Shown: positions 1-8,937 of the stretch, one piece after another | How positions within the stretch are numbered: position 1 is the first letter of the stretch | Layout: each line of letters opens with the position of its first letter | From: Aestuariivirga sp. | GTDB taxonomy: Bacteria; Pseudomonadota; Alphaproteobacteria; Rhizobiales; Aestuariivirgaceae | Direction: 5' to 3' | DNA: 52,950 nucleotides | Assembly (NCBI GenBank): GCA_030680855.1 | Contig: JAUXUN010000022.1 | Location: 1 to 52,950, forward strand | The notes under the pieces: generated by a model | Told to the model about the DNA's origin: nothing | Database searches by the model: none | The model's input: only the letters and a program-made list of their open reading frames with translations | Translations under genes and position numbers: made by a program

Positions 1-1
1 G

Positions 2-286
2 CCGGAAGGCAAGGACTTTCCCAATATCGGCTGCGTTCTCGAAGTCGTTCCGCAAGAACGATTGGTCTGGACCGACGCGCTGCTTCCCGGCTACCGCCCC
101 TCGGAAAAACCGTTCTTCACCGCCATCATCGCGCTGGAAAAACAGGGCAAAGGCACCCGCTACACCGCCATTGCCATCCACCGTGATGAAGCCGGAAAGA
201 AACAGCATGAAGAAATGGGCTTCCACAGCGGCTGGGGAACGGCGCTTGACCAGCTCGTGGCGCATATCAAGGCATCAGTACATTGA
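2..286 (+). CDS. AHSA1/SRPBCC-domain protein, 3' part only
   Basis: The frame is open from the left edge of the window, so only the last 94 residues are present and the start lies outside. The visible part has the typical end of an AHSA1-type START-like domain: a strand with 'ERLVWTDAL', a strand '[10 protein letters not shown]', then a long C-terminal helix containing 'GWGTALDQL', which matches the family's GW...L helix. Such proteins bind small hydrophobic ligands or act as Hsp90 co-chaperone homologues; the role of this one cannot be told. In alphaproteobacteria they often sit beside ArsR regulators, as a second copy does at 2780-3268. Confident family call, no specific function. Confidence 0.75.
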   Translation, partial: PEGKDFPNIGCVLEVVPQERLVWTDALLPGYRPSEKPFFTAIIALEKQGKGTRYTAIAIHRDEAGKKQHEEMGFHSGWGTALDQLVAHIKASVH

Positions 287-317
287 CAAGCCGAACCATT
301 ACGCAAAGGGAAATGAC

Positions 318-953
318 ATGACTACAGGCCTGACTGCGGATCGCGCACTGCTTTTTTCTGGCATTGCTGCCGGACTCTTGTTCTTCATCGTTCCAACAAT
401 CGAAGTCTTCAGGCGCCCGGGATTTGACATTCAGCGCCATGCGATCAGCGTGCTGAGCCTCGGTGAAGGCGGCTGGATCATGAAAGCAGTCTTCATAGTC
501 TGCGGCATTCTCACACTCATGTGCGCGCTCGGTATCTATATGGAGCTGGCGCGTGGATGGGTCCGCTTCGCTGCCCCTCTCCTCATCGGTGCCTACGGGT
601 TGGGGCTGATGCTCGCGGGTCTTTTCGACGCACCCGCAGGTTTGGGGTTCCCGCCTGGCACACCCCAAGATCAAGCGCCGGTCATGATGGCTGGCGCCAT
701 TTTGCACAGCGTGGCCTTCATGGTCGCGTTCAGTTCTCTGATTGCGTCTTGCTTCGTGTTTGCGCTTTACTTTCTGCATGCACAGCAGGCGATTTGGGCG
801 GCGATTTCCTTGGTTGTTGGGATAGCTCTCCCGGCGCTGATCGGCCTTGGCATATCAATGATCATTGCACCTGGCATTGCCTTTTACTGGGCCGCAATGC
901 TGGGCTGGCTTTGGCTCGCGACGACTGTGCTGGTACTGACCAGAACCTCTTGA
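318..953 (+). CDS. DUF998 family membrane protein
   Basis: This 211-residue protein is almost entirely hydrophobic, with about six membrane segments, and carries the DUF998 pattern 'HAISVLSLGEGGW' between the first and second segments. The start at 318 is chosen because an AAAGGGA ribosome site lies just upstream; the frame is open further up but that part overlaps the preceding gene and is hydrophilic nonsense. It would sit in the inner membrane. The family has no established function. It lies between an AHSA1 gene and an EamA transporter on the same strand and may be cotranscribed with the latter (47-base gap). Confidence 0.75.
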   Translation: MTTGLTADRALLFSGIAAGLLFFIVPTIEVFRRPGFDIQRHAISVLSLGEGGWIMKAVFIVCGILTLMCALGIYMELARGWVRFAAPLLIGAYGLGLMLAGLFDAPAGLGFPPGTPQDQAPVMMAGAILHSVAFMVAFSSLIASCFVFALYFLHAQQAIWAAISLVVGIALPALIGLGISMIIAPGIAFYWAAMLGWLWLATTVLVLTRTS

Positions 954-1000
954 TTTTCGGGAAACTTGCGGGACCACTGGCGACGCCATAGAAGCACCGC

Positions 1001-1885
1001 ATGGCCAAGTTATCCCCATCGTCGTTGCTGCCCTCGCTTGCTGTTGCCGCAACCATCACCGTCTGGGCCATAGCGTTTCCGGCCATCAAGCTCGCACTGC
1101 TTGAAATGCACCCCTTGCCGCTGGCATCAGCCCGTTATGCCATGGCCACATGTTTCGCCGTGGTGTGGCTGCTTTGGAAACGGCCCGCACTGATGCCAAT
1201 CGCCGATCTGCTGACCTGCATTGCCTGCGGCGTAGTGGGTGCGGCCGGCTACAGCGTGCTCCTGAACATGGGGCAAGTCACGGTTTCCGCCGGGGCCGCC
1301 AGCTTTCTTATCAAGACGGAAAGCATCTGGATGGCCATCCTCGCCGTCGCGATGCTGAAGGAGGCATTCAATATCTGGGCCTGGGCCGGAACCTTGATCT
1401 GCTTTATCGGAATAGGCCTGATCGCAAACGCCCAGCCCGGAGGCATTGCCCTGGGCGCAGGTGCTGCATTCGTTCTTGCCGCTGCCATCTGTTCGGCTAT
1501 TGGCTTTGTCCTGCAGCGTAAACTCGTCCAGCAGTATGGCGCGCTGCATGTTGCTTCCATCATGCTCATCTCGGCGGCAGTGACCTTGTCTCCATGGCTC
1601 CCTGCCGCGATTTCGGAAATGCAAAACGCGTCTGCGACAACTGTGTCATGGGTGGTGTTTCTGGGCGTCTTTCCCACCGCCGTCGGACAGATCTGCTGGT
1701 CCTACGCGTTGGGCCATTTCGGCGCAGCCCGCGCCGGAAATTTTCTCTATCTCGTGGCGCCCCTCGCAATGCTCCTCGCCTGGCTGATGTACGGCGAGGC
1801 GGTGTCACTCTTTACAATCGCCGGCGGCATCCTTGTCCTGGGCGGTGTCATTCTCGTCAACACGCGCGGCCGCGGCGTCGCCTAA
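1001..1885 (+). CDS. EamA/DMT-family transporter
   Basis: The 294-residue protein has ten predicted membrane helices arranged as two EamA repeats (about residues 10-140 and 150-290). The first half includes the conserved stretch around 'PLASARYAMAT' in helix 2 and the second half the 'GVFPTAVGQICWSYAL' segment typical of drug/metabolite transporters. Family members export or take up small metabolites such as amino acids; the substrate cannot be inferred here. It ends tail to tail with a minus-strand GFA gene, the two stop codons overlapping by a few bases. Confidence 0.85.
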   Translation: MAKLSPSSLLPSLAVAATITVWAIAFPAIKLALLEMHPLPLASARYAMATCFAVVWLLWKRPALMPIADLLTCIACGVVGAAGYSVLLNMGQVTVSAGAASFLIKTESIWMAILAVAMLKEAFNIWAWAGTLICFIGIGLIANAQPGGIALGAGAAFVLAAAICSAIGFVLQRKLVQQYGALHVASIMLISAAVTLSPWLPAAISEMQNASATTVSWVVFLGVFPTAVGQICWSYALGHFGAARAGNFLYLVAPLAMLLAWLMYGEAVSLFTIAGGILVLGGVILVNTRGRGVA

Positions 1886-2256
1886 ACCCAGCCTTCAACC
1901 AGCGGCACTGACTTGCCGTCAATGATGCTGATTTCAAGGGCCAGCGGATCGATGCCCTCGACGCAGCCGAGGTTGGCGCGGTAACCATCCTTGCCGTTCT
2001 CGCCGTCGCCGATGTAGGTGAATATCCCGCAGATCTTGCAGAAGTAATTGCTCAAGACCTTCTCGTTCCAGAGGTAGACGCCCAAGTCACTCATGTCGTG
2101 GTGCGGCGTGAAGTCGGCGGCAGGTATGTAACCTGAAGACAATACCGCCCCCCGGCGGAGGCAGAGGGAACAATCGCAACGGCAACCGGTCTTGATCTCA
2201 GGACTGCGGAATGAGAAACGGACACGTCCGCAATGGCAACGGGCCTTGTATTCCAT
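1882..2256 (-). CDS. GFA-family (CENP-V/GFA) zinc-binding protein
   Basis: This is a 124-residue member of the glutathione-dependent formaldehyde-activating enzyme fold. The zinc ligands are visible: 'CHCGRV' near residue 8, 'CRCDCSLC' near residue 27, and 'CKICG' in the C-terminal half. The start at 2256 is preferred over an upstream in-frame start because GGAGGTGATGCC precedes the ATG at ideal spacing. Most members of this superfamily are not true glutathione-formaldehyde enzymes, so no substrate is claimed. A second, unrelated-looking GFA gene lies 110 bases upstream on the same strand. Confidence 0.8.
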   Translation of the reverse strand: MEYKARCHCGRVRFSFRSPEIKTGCRCDCSLCLRRGAVLSSGYIPAADFTPHHDMSDLGVYLWNEKVLSNYFCKICGIFTYIGDGENGKDGYRANLGCVEGIDPLALEISIIDGKSVPLVEGWV

Positions 2257-2366
2257 GGCATCACCTCCGCCCCAAAACTCGACGACTGGAAGCAACCCGT
2301 CAAGGATCACGTGACGGGGCAGTAACTTGGTCACTCACACGTCATGCGCGCCAAGTTAGCTGCATT

Positions 2367-2783
2367 TCATCTCGGCGGCATCTTGTCGAATTTCGGCAGG
2401 GCCGGATCGATCCGGTCCCATGCGTGGCCGCTCAAGCCATACATCGACTTCTGCGGCTTGAATCGGCTGGGGTCGTCAAGGCTCCCCGCGTGTATGGTGA
2501 ACAGGTCAGGCATGGCAGCAAACGTCATGTAAACCGGAGACCCGCAGGTTGGGCAGAAAGCGCGTGTCTTGACGTTGCCGCTATCGCCAACGATGTCCCA
2601 ATGCTCCGCATCGCCCTTGAGCTTCACGTCCCCGCGCTGCTTAAAGGACAGGTAGGATCCGTGCCCGGTGCCGCTCTTTCGCTGGCAGTCGCGACATTGG
2701 CAGTGGTTCATCGAAATCGGTTCAGACGGCACTTCATAGCGGATCGCGCCGCAGGCGCATCCGCCCGTATAAGCTTCGTTCAT
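2367..2783 (-). CDS. GFA-family zinc-binding protein
   Basis: The 138-residue protein shows the full GFA cysteine set: 'CACGAIRYE' at the N-terminus, 'CQCRDCQRKSG' around residue 30, and 'CPTCGSPVY' near residue 80. It is the third gene of an ArsR-AHSA1-GFA operon; its ATG overlaps the stop of the AHSA1 gene by four bases (ATGA). This arrangement is frequent in rhizobia, where the whole set is presumably derepressed by the ArsR protein. Substrate unknown. Confidence 0.85.
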   Translation of the reverse strand: MNEAYTGGCACGAIRYEVPSEPISMNHCQCRDCQRKSGTGHGSYLSFKQRGDVKLKGDAEHWDIVGDSGNVKTRAFCPTCGSPVYMTFAAMPDLFTIHAGSLDDPSRFKPQKSMYGLSGHAWDRIDPALPKFDKMPPR

Positions 2784-3268
2784 GTCATTTCTCCTGGCAT
2801 CGCGTCAGCTTCCTCCGCCGCAATGGCGATCATTTTCCGGATGACTTTCGACCATCCTTCGCTTACGTTCTGGAAAACAGAAATGTTCTTCGGCATGACG
2901 AAACCGGAATGCACGAGACGAAGTCGTGTGCCGCCGTCGTTCTTGGTGAGCGTCCACGTGACGACGGTATCCAGCCGCGATACGTATCCGGCTTTGGTTT
3001 CATGCCCGCTCTTCCACGTGTAAACGAGGCGTTCGTTGGGCGTGACCTCAAGCACCTCACAACGGATAACGCCATCCCATTCGCCATCGGGCTTGGTCCG
3101 GAAAGTGAAATGGTTGCCCTTGACGGGCGCGAATCCTTCTTGTGGCATAAGCCATCGGTTCATCAATTCACCAGTCGTCAGGACTCTCCAGATAGCGGCG
3201 GGCGTGTGCGGGAAAACTTCGTCAAACACAACCTCTTGAGTACCGGATTTTACGGCAGCGTCGGTCAT
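2780..3268 (-). CDS. AHSA1/SRPBCC-domain protein
   Basis: The 162-residue protein has the AHSA1 fold throughout: N-terminal 'VFDEVFPHTPAAIWRVLTT' strand and helix, a central 'RCEVLEVTPNERLVYTW' strand pair, 'VTWTLTK' and a final amphipathic helix containing 'EGWSKVIRKM'. The start overlaps the arsR stop by four bases, so translation is likely coupled. Pairing of an ArsR regulator with an AHSA1 protein is a common module; the ligand is unknown. Confidence 0.88.
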   Translation of the reverse strand: MTDAAVKSGTQEVVFDEVFPHTPAAIWRVLTTGELMNRWLMPQEGFAPVKGNHFTFRTKPDGEWDGVIRCEVLEVTPNERLVYTWKSGHETKAGYVSRLDTVVTWTLTKNDGGTRLRLVHSGFVMPKNISVFQNVSEGWSKVIRKMIAIAAEEADAMPGEMT

Positions 3269-3594
3269 GGATCGATTTCCTTCATTAAGGTTCTGAGATT
3301 TGCAAAACGCTCGCGCCAGAAGACACCGTAGTGGCTCATCCAGTCGACGAGCGGCTCGAGGCCCTCCGGCTTGGCGCGGTAATAGACGTTCCGGCCCTCA
3401 GGGCGCTCAGCCACTAGGCCGGCCTGCTTTAATGACTTGAGGTGTTGGGAGATGGCGCCCTGCGTCACGCCACTCCCCCGGGTCAGCTCAACGACGGTAA
3501 TCTCGTCGGACCTGACGACCCGCTCAAACACGGCGCGCCGCGTGGGATCGGAAAGACTGCGCATAACGGTATCGATGGGTACGATTTGCATCAT
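3265..3594 (-). CDS. ArsR-family winged-helix repressor
   Basis: The 109-residue protein is a compact ArsR regulator: 'SLSDPTRRAVFERV' helix 1, then 'VTQGAISQHLKSLKQAGLV' recognition helix and 'EGRNVYYRA' wing. It lacks the CxC metal motif of classical ArsR/SmtB sensors, as is usual for ArsR proteins linked to AHSA1 genes, so the inducer is unlikely to be a metal bound at that site. Two adjacent ATG codons (3594 and 3591) are equally possible starts. A perfect dyad at 3611-3628 lies just upstream and is the obvious autoregulatory operator. Confidence 0.88.
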   Translation of the reverse strand: MMQIVPIDTVMRSLSDPTRRAVFERVVRSDEITVVELTRGSGVTQGAISQHLKSLKQAGLVAERPEGRNVYYRAKPEGLEPLVDWMSHYGVFWRERFANLRTLMKEIDP

Positions 3595-3610
3595 GCAATA
3601 GCATTAGCAA

Positions 3611-3628
3611 TGACTAATTGATTAGTCA
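3611..3628. promoter_or_regulatory. Perfect dyad, probable ArsR operator
   Basis: TGACTAATTGATTAGTCA is an inverted repeat with 8-base arms (TGACTAAT / ATTAGTCA) and a two-base centre. It lies 16 bases upstream of the arsR start, in an AT-rich patch that also has partial copies of the half site (ATTAG at 3603, ACTAAT at 3631). ArsR-family dimers bind such sites over their own promoters; the assignment is by position and symmetry. Confidence 0.65.
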
Positions 3629-3651
3629 ATACTAATTATTCAGAGTGACAC

Positions 3652-5211
3652 CTATTCCCACTCAATCGTCCCCGGCGGCTTGCTCGTCACGTCGTAAACC
3701 ACGCGGGAAACGCCCTTCACTTCATTGATGATGCGCGTCGCCGCGCGGCCGAGGAAATTCATGTCGAAGGGGTAGAAATCCGCCGTCATGCCATCAACCG
3801 AGGTCACAGCCCGCAGCGCCAGCACCCGGTCATAGGTGCGGCCATCGCCCATGACGCCAACCGTCTGCACCGGCAGCAGCACCGAGAAGGCTTGCCAGAT
3901 CTTGTCATAGAGGCCGGCCTTCCGGATTTCATCGAGGTAGATCGCATCGGCCTTGCGCAGGATATCCAGCTTCTCGCGCGTCACCCCGCCAGGCAGGCGG
4001 ATCGCCAGTCCCGGCCCGGGGAACGGGTGCCGCCCCACGAATTTCTCCGGCAGGCCAAGCTCTTGCCCAAGCTTCCTCACCTCATCCTTGAAGAGTTCGC
4101 GCAACGGCTCCACCAGCTTCATATTCATCCGCTCCGGCAGCCCGCCCACATTGTGGTGCGACTTGATGGTGACCGAGGGCCCGCCGGTGAACGACACGCT
4201 TTCGATGACGTCCGGATAGAGCGTGCCCTGCGCCAGGAAATCCGCTCCTCCGGTCTTCCTCGCCTCGCGCTCGAAAACCTCGATGAACAGCCGCCCGATG
4301 GTCTTGCGCTTGGTTTCCGGGTCCGCCTCGCCCTCCAGCGCCGAAATGAATTCGTCACTCGCATCCACATGCACCAGCGGCAGGTTGTAATGCTCGCGGA
4401 ACATGCTCACCACCTCCTGCGCCTCGTTGAGCCGCATCAGCCCGTGGTCCACGAACACGCAGGTGAGCTGGTCGCCAACCGCCTCATGGATCAGCAGAGC
4501 CGCCACCGAGGAATCCACCCCGCCCGAAAGCCCGCAGAGCACCCTGCCCTTGCCGACCTGCGCCCTGATGCGCGCAATCGCTTCCTGCTTGAAGGCGGCC
4601 ATGGTCCAGTCGCCCCGGCACGCCGCAATGCCGCGCACAAAATTCTGGATCAGCGCCGCGCCCTCCGGCGTATGCACCACCTCCGGGTGAAACATCAGGC
4701 CGTAGAACTTGCGTTTTTCATCTTCAATGGCCGCATAGGGCGCGTTTTCGGAAACCCCCTTGACCACAAAACCCGGCGGCAGTTGCGTGATCCGGTCGCC
4801 ATGGCTCATCCATACCGTGTGCTTGGCCCCGTCGCTCCACACGCCCTCGAACAGGCGCGACGGCGCTTTCACAGAAACCTCCGCCCGGCCGAATTCCCGG
4901 TGGTGCCCGCTTTCCACCTTGCCGCCCAGTTGTGCCGCCAAAAGCATCTGGCCATAGCAGATGCCGAGAACCGGAACCCCCGCTTCGAACACGATCTGCG
5001 GCGCCCGGGGGCTGTCCGCTTCCGCGGGCGAGGCCGGCCCGCCCGAAAGGATCACCGCCCTGGGCTTCATCCGGGCAAAAGCCTCGGCTGCTTTCTGAAA
5101 GGGGACAACTTCCGAATAAACCCCCATCTCGCGCACCCGCCGCGCAATGAGCTGGGTGACCTGGGAACCGAAGTCAATAATGAGGATTTGGTCGTGCGAA
5201 ACCTGTGTCAT
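3652..5211 (-). CDS. guaA: GMP synthase (glutamine-hydrolysing)
   Basis: GuaA converts XMP to GMP using glutamine and ATP in the cytoplasm. The 519-residue protein has the class I glutamine amidotransferase domain at residues 1-200 with nucleophile Cys85 in 'GICYGQ' and 'MFHPEV' carrying the catalytic His, followed by the ATP pyrophosphatase domain with the P-loop 'GLSGGVDSS' near residue 225 and the C-terminal dimerisation domain ending 'KPPGTIEWE', the canonical GuaA end. Length is normal. The partner guaB lies about 6 kb away on the same strand. Confidence 0.98.
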   Translation of the reverse strand: MTQVSHDQILIIDFGSQVTQLIARRVREMGVYSEVVPFQKAAEAFARMKPRAVILSGGPASPAEADSPRAPQIVFEAGVPVLGICYGQMLLAAQLGGKVESGHHREFGRAEVSVKAPSRLFEGVWSDGAKHTVWMSHGDRITQLPPGFVVKGVSENAPYAAIEDEKRKFYGLMFHPEVVHTPEGAALIQNFVRGIAACRGDWTMAAFKQEAIARIRAQVGKGRVLCGLSGGVDSSVAALLIHEAVGDQLTCVFVDHGLMRLNEAQEVVSMFREHYNLPLVHVDASDEFISALEGEADPETKRKTIGRLFIEVFEREARKTGGADFLAQGTLYPDVIESVSFTGGPSVTIKSHHNVGGLPERMNMKLVEPLRELFKDEVRKLGQELGLPEKFVGRHPFPGPGLAIRLPGGVTREKLDILRKADAIYLDEIRKAGLYDKIWQAFSVLLPVQTVGVMGDGRTYDRVLALRAVTSVDGMTADFYPFDMNFLGRAATRIINEVKGVSRVVYDVTSKPPGTIEWE

Positions 5212-5254
5212 GGCGAGCCTTTAAGGGAGGTCGCCGGAGTCTGCAAGATGGTGC

Positions 5255-6625
5255 TTAACCCGTGCCCACATCCCACAGCAGTTTCATATTGAGCGCAATA
5301 ATCACGGCGGCGATAATGCCTGCAATCACCGTCAGCCAGCCCGGCGCAACCAACGCCCCCATTTTGGCCTTATCGCGGGTGAACATCACCAGCGGCACAA
5401 TGGCAAAGGGCAGTTGGAACGCCAGAATCACTTGGCTGAGAATGAGCAGCGTGCCCGTGCCGCTCGCCCCGTAATAGATGGTCACAGCCGCCGCCGGCAC
5501 AATCGCCACCATGCGCGTCGCCAGCCGCCGTAGCCAGGCGGGCAGGCGGATGTTGAGAAACCCCTCCATTACGATCTGCCCCGCCAGCGTGGCCGTCACC
5601 GTGGAATTGAGGCCGCAGGCCAGCAATGCAATGGCAAACAGTTTTGGCGCCAGCAACGAACCCAGAAGCGGCGCCAGCATGGCATGGGCATCCCCAAGCT
5701 CGGCAACATCGGTGCGCCCCGTCTTGTAGAATGTTGCCGCCGCCAAAATAAGAATGGAGGCATTGACCAGCAGCGCAAACATCAGCGCCAAGGTCGAATC
5801 CCACGTGGCAAACCGCAGCGCCTCGCGCTTCTCCGGCAGGCTGTGGCCATAATCCCGCGTCTGCACGATACCCGAATGGAGGTAAAGGTTATGCGGCATG
5901 ACCGTCGCCCCGATGATGCCAAGGGCCAGATAAAGCATCTGCGGATTGCCCACGATATCAACCGTTGGCGCGAAGCCCTTGATCACCCCGCCCCAATCCG
6001 GATCGGCCATGGCGATCTGGAAAAAGAAGCAGACGAAGATTACGCCCAGCAGCGAGATGATGAAAGCTTCGACCCAGCGGAAGCCAAGCCGCTGCAGCCA
6101 GAGAATGATGAACACATCAAGGGCCGTGATGATCACCCCGATTTCAAGCGGAACGCCAAACAGCAGATTGAGGCCAATGGCGGTGCCCACCACTTCCGCG
6201 ATATCCGTGGCGATAATCGCGATTTCCGCGAACATCCACAGGACAAACGACACGGTTTTAGGGAAGGCATCGCGGCAGGCCTGGGCCAGGTCGCGCCCGG
6301 AACCAATGGCCAGCCTGGCGCAGAGCGACTGCAGGATGATGGCCATGATGTTGGAAAGCAGCGCCACGAACAGCAGCGTGTAGCCAAACTGCGCTCCGCC
6401 TGCGATGGAGGTGGCCCAGTTGCCCGGGTCCATATAGCCCACCGAAACCAGGTATCCCGGCCCGACAAACGCCATGGCCCGGCGGAACATGCCGCTCGAA
6501 GGGTTTATCTTGATGGTGCGGAAAACATCGGCAAGCGAAGGCTCGCCCCGCTCCTGCCGCCAGTTTGTGTCCGGCGGCGGCACGGGCTTCGAGGCCGCGG
6601 CGATGCTGTTGGTGTTGCCGTCCAT
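5255..6625 (-). CDS. mntH: NRAMP-family Mn(II)/divalent metal transporter
   Basis: The 456-residue protein has about eleven membrane helices and both metal-site signatures of the NRAMP family: 'MDPGNWATS' in helix 1 and '[11 protein letters not shown]' in helix 6. The Asp-Pro-Gly-Asn and Met-Pro-His motifs supply the ligands for Mn(II) or Fe(II) import coupled to protons. It is the last gene of the multicopper oxidase - ZIP - NRAMP operon, one base after the ZIP stop, and the operon starts at the MntR boxes near 8880, so manganese is the likely main substrate. Confidence 0.92.
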   Translation of the reverse strand: MDGNTNSIAAASKPVPPPDTNWRQERGEPSLADVFRTIKINPSSGMFRRAMAFVGPGYLVSVGYMDPGNWATSIAGGAQFGYTLLFVALLSNIMAIILQSLCARLAIGSGRDLAQACRDAFPKTVSFVLWMFAEIAIIATDIAEVVGTAIGLNLLFGVPLEIGVIITALDVFIILWLQRLGFRWVEAFIISLLGVIFVCFFFQIAMADPDWGGVIKGFAPTVDIVGNPQMLYLALGIIGATVMPHNLYLHSGIVQTRDYGHSLPEKREALRFATWDSTLALMFALLVNASILILAAATFYKTGRTDVAELGDAHAMLAPLLGSLLAPKLFAIALLACGLNSTVTATLAGQIVMEGFLNIRLPAWLRRLATRMVAIVPAAAVTIYYGASGTGTLLILSQVILAFQLPFAIVPLVMFTRDKAKMGALVAPGWLTVIAGIIAAVIIALNMKLLWDVGTG

Positions 6626-6626
6626 G

Positions 6627-7772
6627 TTAGACCAGCAGCGCCGTCGCGTACATCACGCCTAGCCCCGCCGTGACACCTCCGGCAACCGGCGGCGAAAGCC
6701 ATTGTCCCGGCCCCGAGCGCCGCGCAATCAACGCACCCACTTCGATGATGACCTGCAGGATGGCCCCTGCGCCTGCGCCAAAGCACACGGCTATCCACAA
6801 GGGGCTGACGGCCTGTGTGCCTGCTATTGTGCCGGCAATGGCGGGGAACCCCGCCAGCGCCGCAAGGCCAGCGAAATGCATGAATTTTGGTTTCTCGTCG
6901 GCGATCGGCACGGCAATGCCGATGCCCTCCGTCACATTGTGGATGGTAAAACCAATAACCAGGAATGTCGCCAGCGCCGCGGACCCCGTGGCAAGAGCGG
7001 CACCTACAGCAAGCCCCTCACCCAGATTATGCAAACCGATGCCAAGGGCAATGAAGGTCGCCAGCCGCAAGCCTTCCGGCGCCGCGCCCTTGGCCCGGCC
7101 CAAGGCCAGAAGCACAAGTGCCGTCACCGCCAACACCACCCAAAATAAGACTGTGCCCCGCAAGCGCCCGATGGTTTCCGCCCCCGCTTCAAGCCCCTCG
7201 CCAATCGTATCAATCAGCAGGAAGGCGAGCAGCCCCACCGTAAGCGCCAGCAGGAAATTCATCGTGGGCCGTGACAGTGAACGCATCGCGGGCCAGGCCA
7301 GAAGCCCGGTGGCCACTGGAACGGCACCCAGCAACAGGCCCACCGCTGCCAGAAGCCCGAGCGACGGACCCGACAGAACCGGCGTTGCGGTCGCAACCTC
7401 AATCGAATGGCCGATAATCGCGCCTGTGGACGTCAGCAGGGCGATATGATGGGCCTCGCCCTCGATCCACGGATAGGGAATGTCGATGCGCGTAAGCCCA
7501 AGCCGCGCGCCCGCAAGAAGCGGTGTCGCGGTAAACAGGCGGTAGGCCGTATCAACCTGCACCTGGGCGATCACCACCGGATCAGAACCGTCGGTGCGCA
7601 CATCGAGTGAGATCAGGCCCGGCGTCAAATTCACCCGTTCAATCGCCGCCTCTTCTACAGGTGGTGCCCCCTGCGAGAGCCGGTCAAGCGGCCGCCAGAT
7701 CAGGAGAATCGCCACAATCGCAACCAGGACGACAAGCGGGAGCGCCAGCCAGAAATGCTTGGAGCCCATCAC
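6627..7772 (-). CDS. ZIP-family metal transporter with extracytoplasmic N-terminal domain
   Basis: The 381-residue protein starts with one membrane anchor (residues 7-27) and a beta-rich domain of about 110 residues (28-140) presumably in the periplasm, then a ZIP transporter body with the helix 4 and 5 signatures '[13 protein letters not shown]' and '[12 protein letters not shown]' that hold the binuclear metal site. ZIP proteins move Zn, Fe or Mn towards the cytoplasm. The extra domain is unlike standard 250-residue bacterial ZIP proteins. Its ATG overlaps the multicopper oxidase stop by four bases, so the two are coupled and the extra domain may receive metal handled by the oxidase (inference). 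Confidence 0.85.
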   Translation of the reverse strand: MMGSKHFWLALPLVVLVAIVAILLIWRPLDRLSQGAPPVEEAAIERVNLTPGLISLDVRTDGSDPVVIAQVQVDTAYRLFTATPLLAGARLGLTRIDIPYPWIEGEAHHIALLTSTGAIIGHSIEVATATPVLSGPSLGLLAAVGLLLGAVPVATGLLAWPAMRSLSRPTMNFLLALTVGLLAFLLIDTIGEGLEAGAETIGRLRGTVLFWVVLAVTALVLLALGRAKGAAPEGLRLATFIALGIGLHNLGEGLAVGAALATGSAALATFLVIGFTIHNVTEGIGIAVPIADEKPKFMHFAGLAALAGFPAIAGTIAGTQAVSPLWIAVCFGAGAGAILQVIIEVGALIARRSGPGQWLSPPVAGGVTAGLGVMYATALLV

Positions 7773-8848
7773 ACCACCTCGAAGTGGCTCATCCAGCCAA
7801 GCTCTGCGAACTCCGACTGGTGGGCATGGAACATGTAGATGCCGGGCTCATGCTCGGCGAAGGTCATTTCAATGATGCCGCGCTGCGCCTGGCACATCAT
7901 CACCGTATCAATAGTGCGGTGGGTGGGCGTGAGTGTTGTGCCGTGATCAAAGAACTCAAAGAAATTCGCATGTATATGGAACGAGTTGATCGGATCGAAC
8001 TCGGTAATGTTGACCAGGTAAATGCGGATGGGCCGCGCCTTCTCAACCCGGATCGGCTTGTCGAAATAGGCGAAGGGAATGGTGTTGACGCAGTAGAACT
8101 CGTTCTCGTCGTCGAAATTGGTGTCAAAGGCATTCATCACCATGACCATTTCCTGCCACTGGGCATTTTCCGGCGATCCCAGAAGCCGCGAGGCCGCCGC
8201 ATCGCGCGCCTCCGGATGCTTCGCCGGATCGGGATCGACAATAAAGACGCCGTAAAGCCCCTTGTGGATATGGCGCTTCAGCGGAATCGCATGGCAATGG
8301 TAGAGATGGCAGCCGAAGGGCTTGGCATCGAACTCATAGGTAAATTCCGCGCCCGGCTCCACCATGCCTGCCCCCGGAACGCCGTCCATCCGCGCCGAAT
8401 GAATGCCATGGAAGTGCATGGAGTGCGGATGCTTGCTGCCGTTGATGAAGCGGATGCGCAGGTGCTCGCCTTCGGTGCAGCGCAGCGTCGGGCCGGGGAT
8501 GCGGCCATTATAGGACCAGCCCGCGAATTTTATGCCGGGAGCCACTTCAAACTCCTGGTCAAGCGCCGTGATCGTCCATTCACGAAGCTTTCGGCCATCG
8601 CCCATGGTCGAAACCGTGCCCACATCGAAATCCCAGATGATCTTGTGCGGGTCAAAGCCATTGGCCACATGGTTAACTTCGCCAACCACCCGGTTGCCGA
8701 ACTGGTCATGGCTGCCATGGCCCGCGTGGCCGGTAGAGGTTTGCGCCACCGCCGCACCCGTTCCCAGGGGCACCAATGCGCCAACCGCCGCAGCCTTGCG
8801 CAGGAAGCCGCGTCGGTTGAAGTCGGCCGGAATGGGCGTATCGGTCAT
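7769..8848 (-). CDS. Two-domain multicopper oxidase, Tat-exported
   Basis: The 359-residue protein begins with a Tat signal ('RRGFLRK', hydrophobic stretch, 'AVAQ' cleavage region). Domain 1 carries 'HSMHFHG' and 'HLYHCHAIPL', whose Cys would bind type 1 copper; domain 2 carries 'FHIHANFFEFF' and 'YMFHAHQSEF', completing the His set of a trinuclear cluster between two cupredoxin domains. It would oxidise a metal ion or other one-electron donor in the periplasm with oxygen. As first gene of a MntR-type operon with ZIP and NRAMP importers, a metal substrate such as Mn(II) or Fe(II) is plausible but unproven. Ribosome site AAGGAAAG precedes the ATG. Confidence 0.87.
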   Translation of the reverse strand: MTDTPIPADFNRRGFLRKAAAVGALVPLGTGAAVAQTSTGHAGHGSHDQFGNRVVGEVNHVANGFDPHKIIWDFDVGTVSTMGDGRKLREWTITALDQEFEVAPGIKFAGWSYNGRIPGPTLRCTEGEHLRIRFINGSKHPHSMHFHGIHSARMDGVPGAGMVEPGAEFTYEFDAKPFGCHLYHCHAIPLKRHIHKGLYGVFIVDPDPAKHPEARDAAASRLLGSPENAQWQEMVMVMNAFDTNFDDENEFYCVNTIPFAYFDKPIRVEKARPIRIYLVNITEFDPINSFHIHANFFEFFDHGTTLTPTHRTIDTVMMCQAQRGIIEMTFAEHEPGIYMFHAHQSEFAELGWMSHFEVV

Positions 8849-8878
8849 CTCATCTTTCCTTAACTAAGGCTTGAAAGT

Positions 8879-8892
8879 TTAGCATAGGCTAA
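8879..8892. promoter_or_regulatory. MntR-box-like inverted repeat
   Basis: TTAGCATAGGCTAA is a dyad with perfect 5-base arms (TTAGC / GCTAA) around ATAG. It resembles the E. coli MntR operator core (TAGC-N4-GCTA). It lies 31 bases before the multicopper oxidase start and 46 bases before the mntR ATG, so one bound dimer could control both directions. Confidence 0.65.
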
Positions 8893-8898
8893 GTTATA

Positions 8899-8912
8899 TG
8901 CAATAGGCTAAT
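8899..8912. promoter_or_regulatory. Second, degenerate MntR-box-like site
   Basis: ATAGGCTAA recurs at 8903-8911, exactly 19 bases after the copy inside the perfect box (8884-8892), about two helical turns. The left arm here (TGCA) is degenerate. Viewed on the minus strand the element reads as two direct copies of TTAGCCTAT. This suggests two dimers bound on one face of the DNA; the role is inferred. Confidence 0.45.
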
Positions 8913-8937
8913 CTTGCGCCGCAACTGGACGGTTAAA

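Noticed and set aside
3892-5292. 466-residue plus-strand open frame across guaA
   Set aside because: It is the antisense shadow of guaA; the protein is rich in Arg, His and Pro, has no recognisable domain, and guaA is unambiguous.
7607-8863. 418-residue plus-strand open frame opposite the multicopper oxidase
   Set aside because: Shadow frame produced by GC-rich codon structure; no ribosome site or family match, while the opposite strand has a full oxidase with Tat signal.
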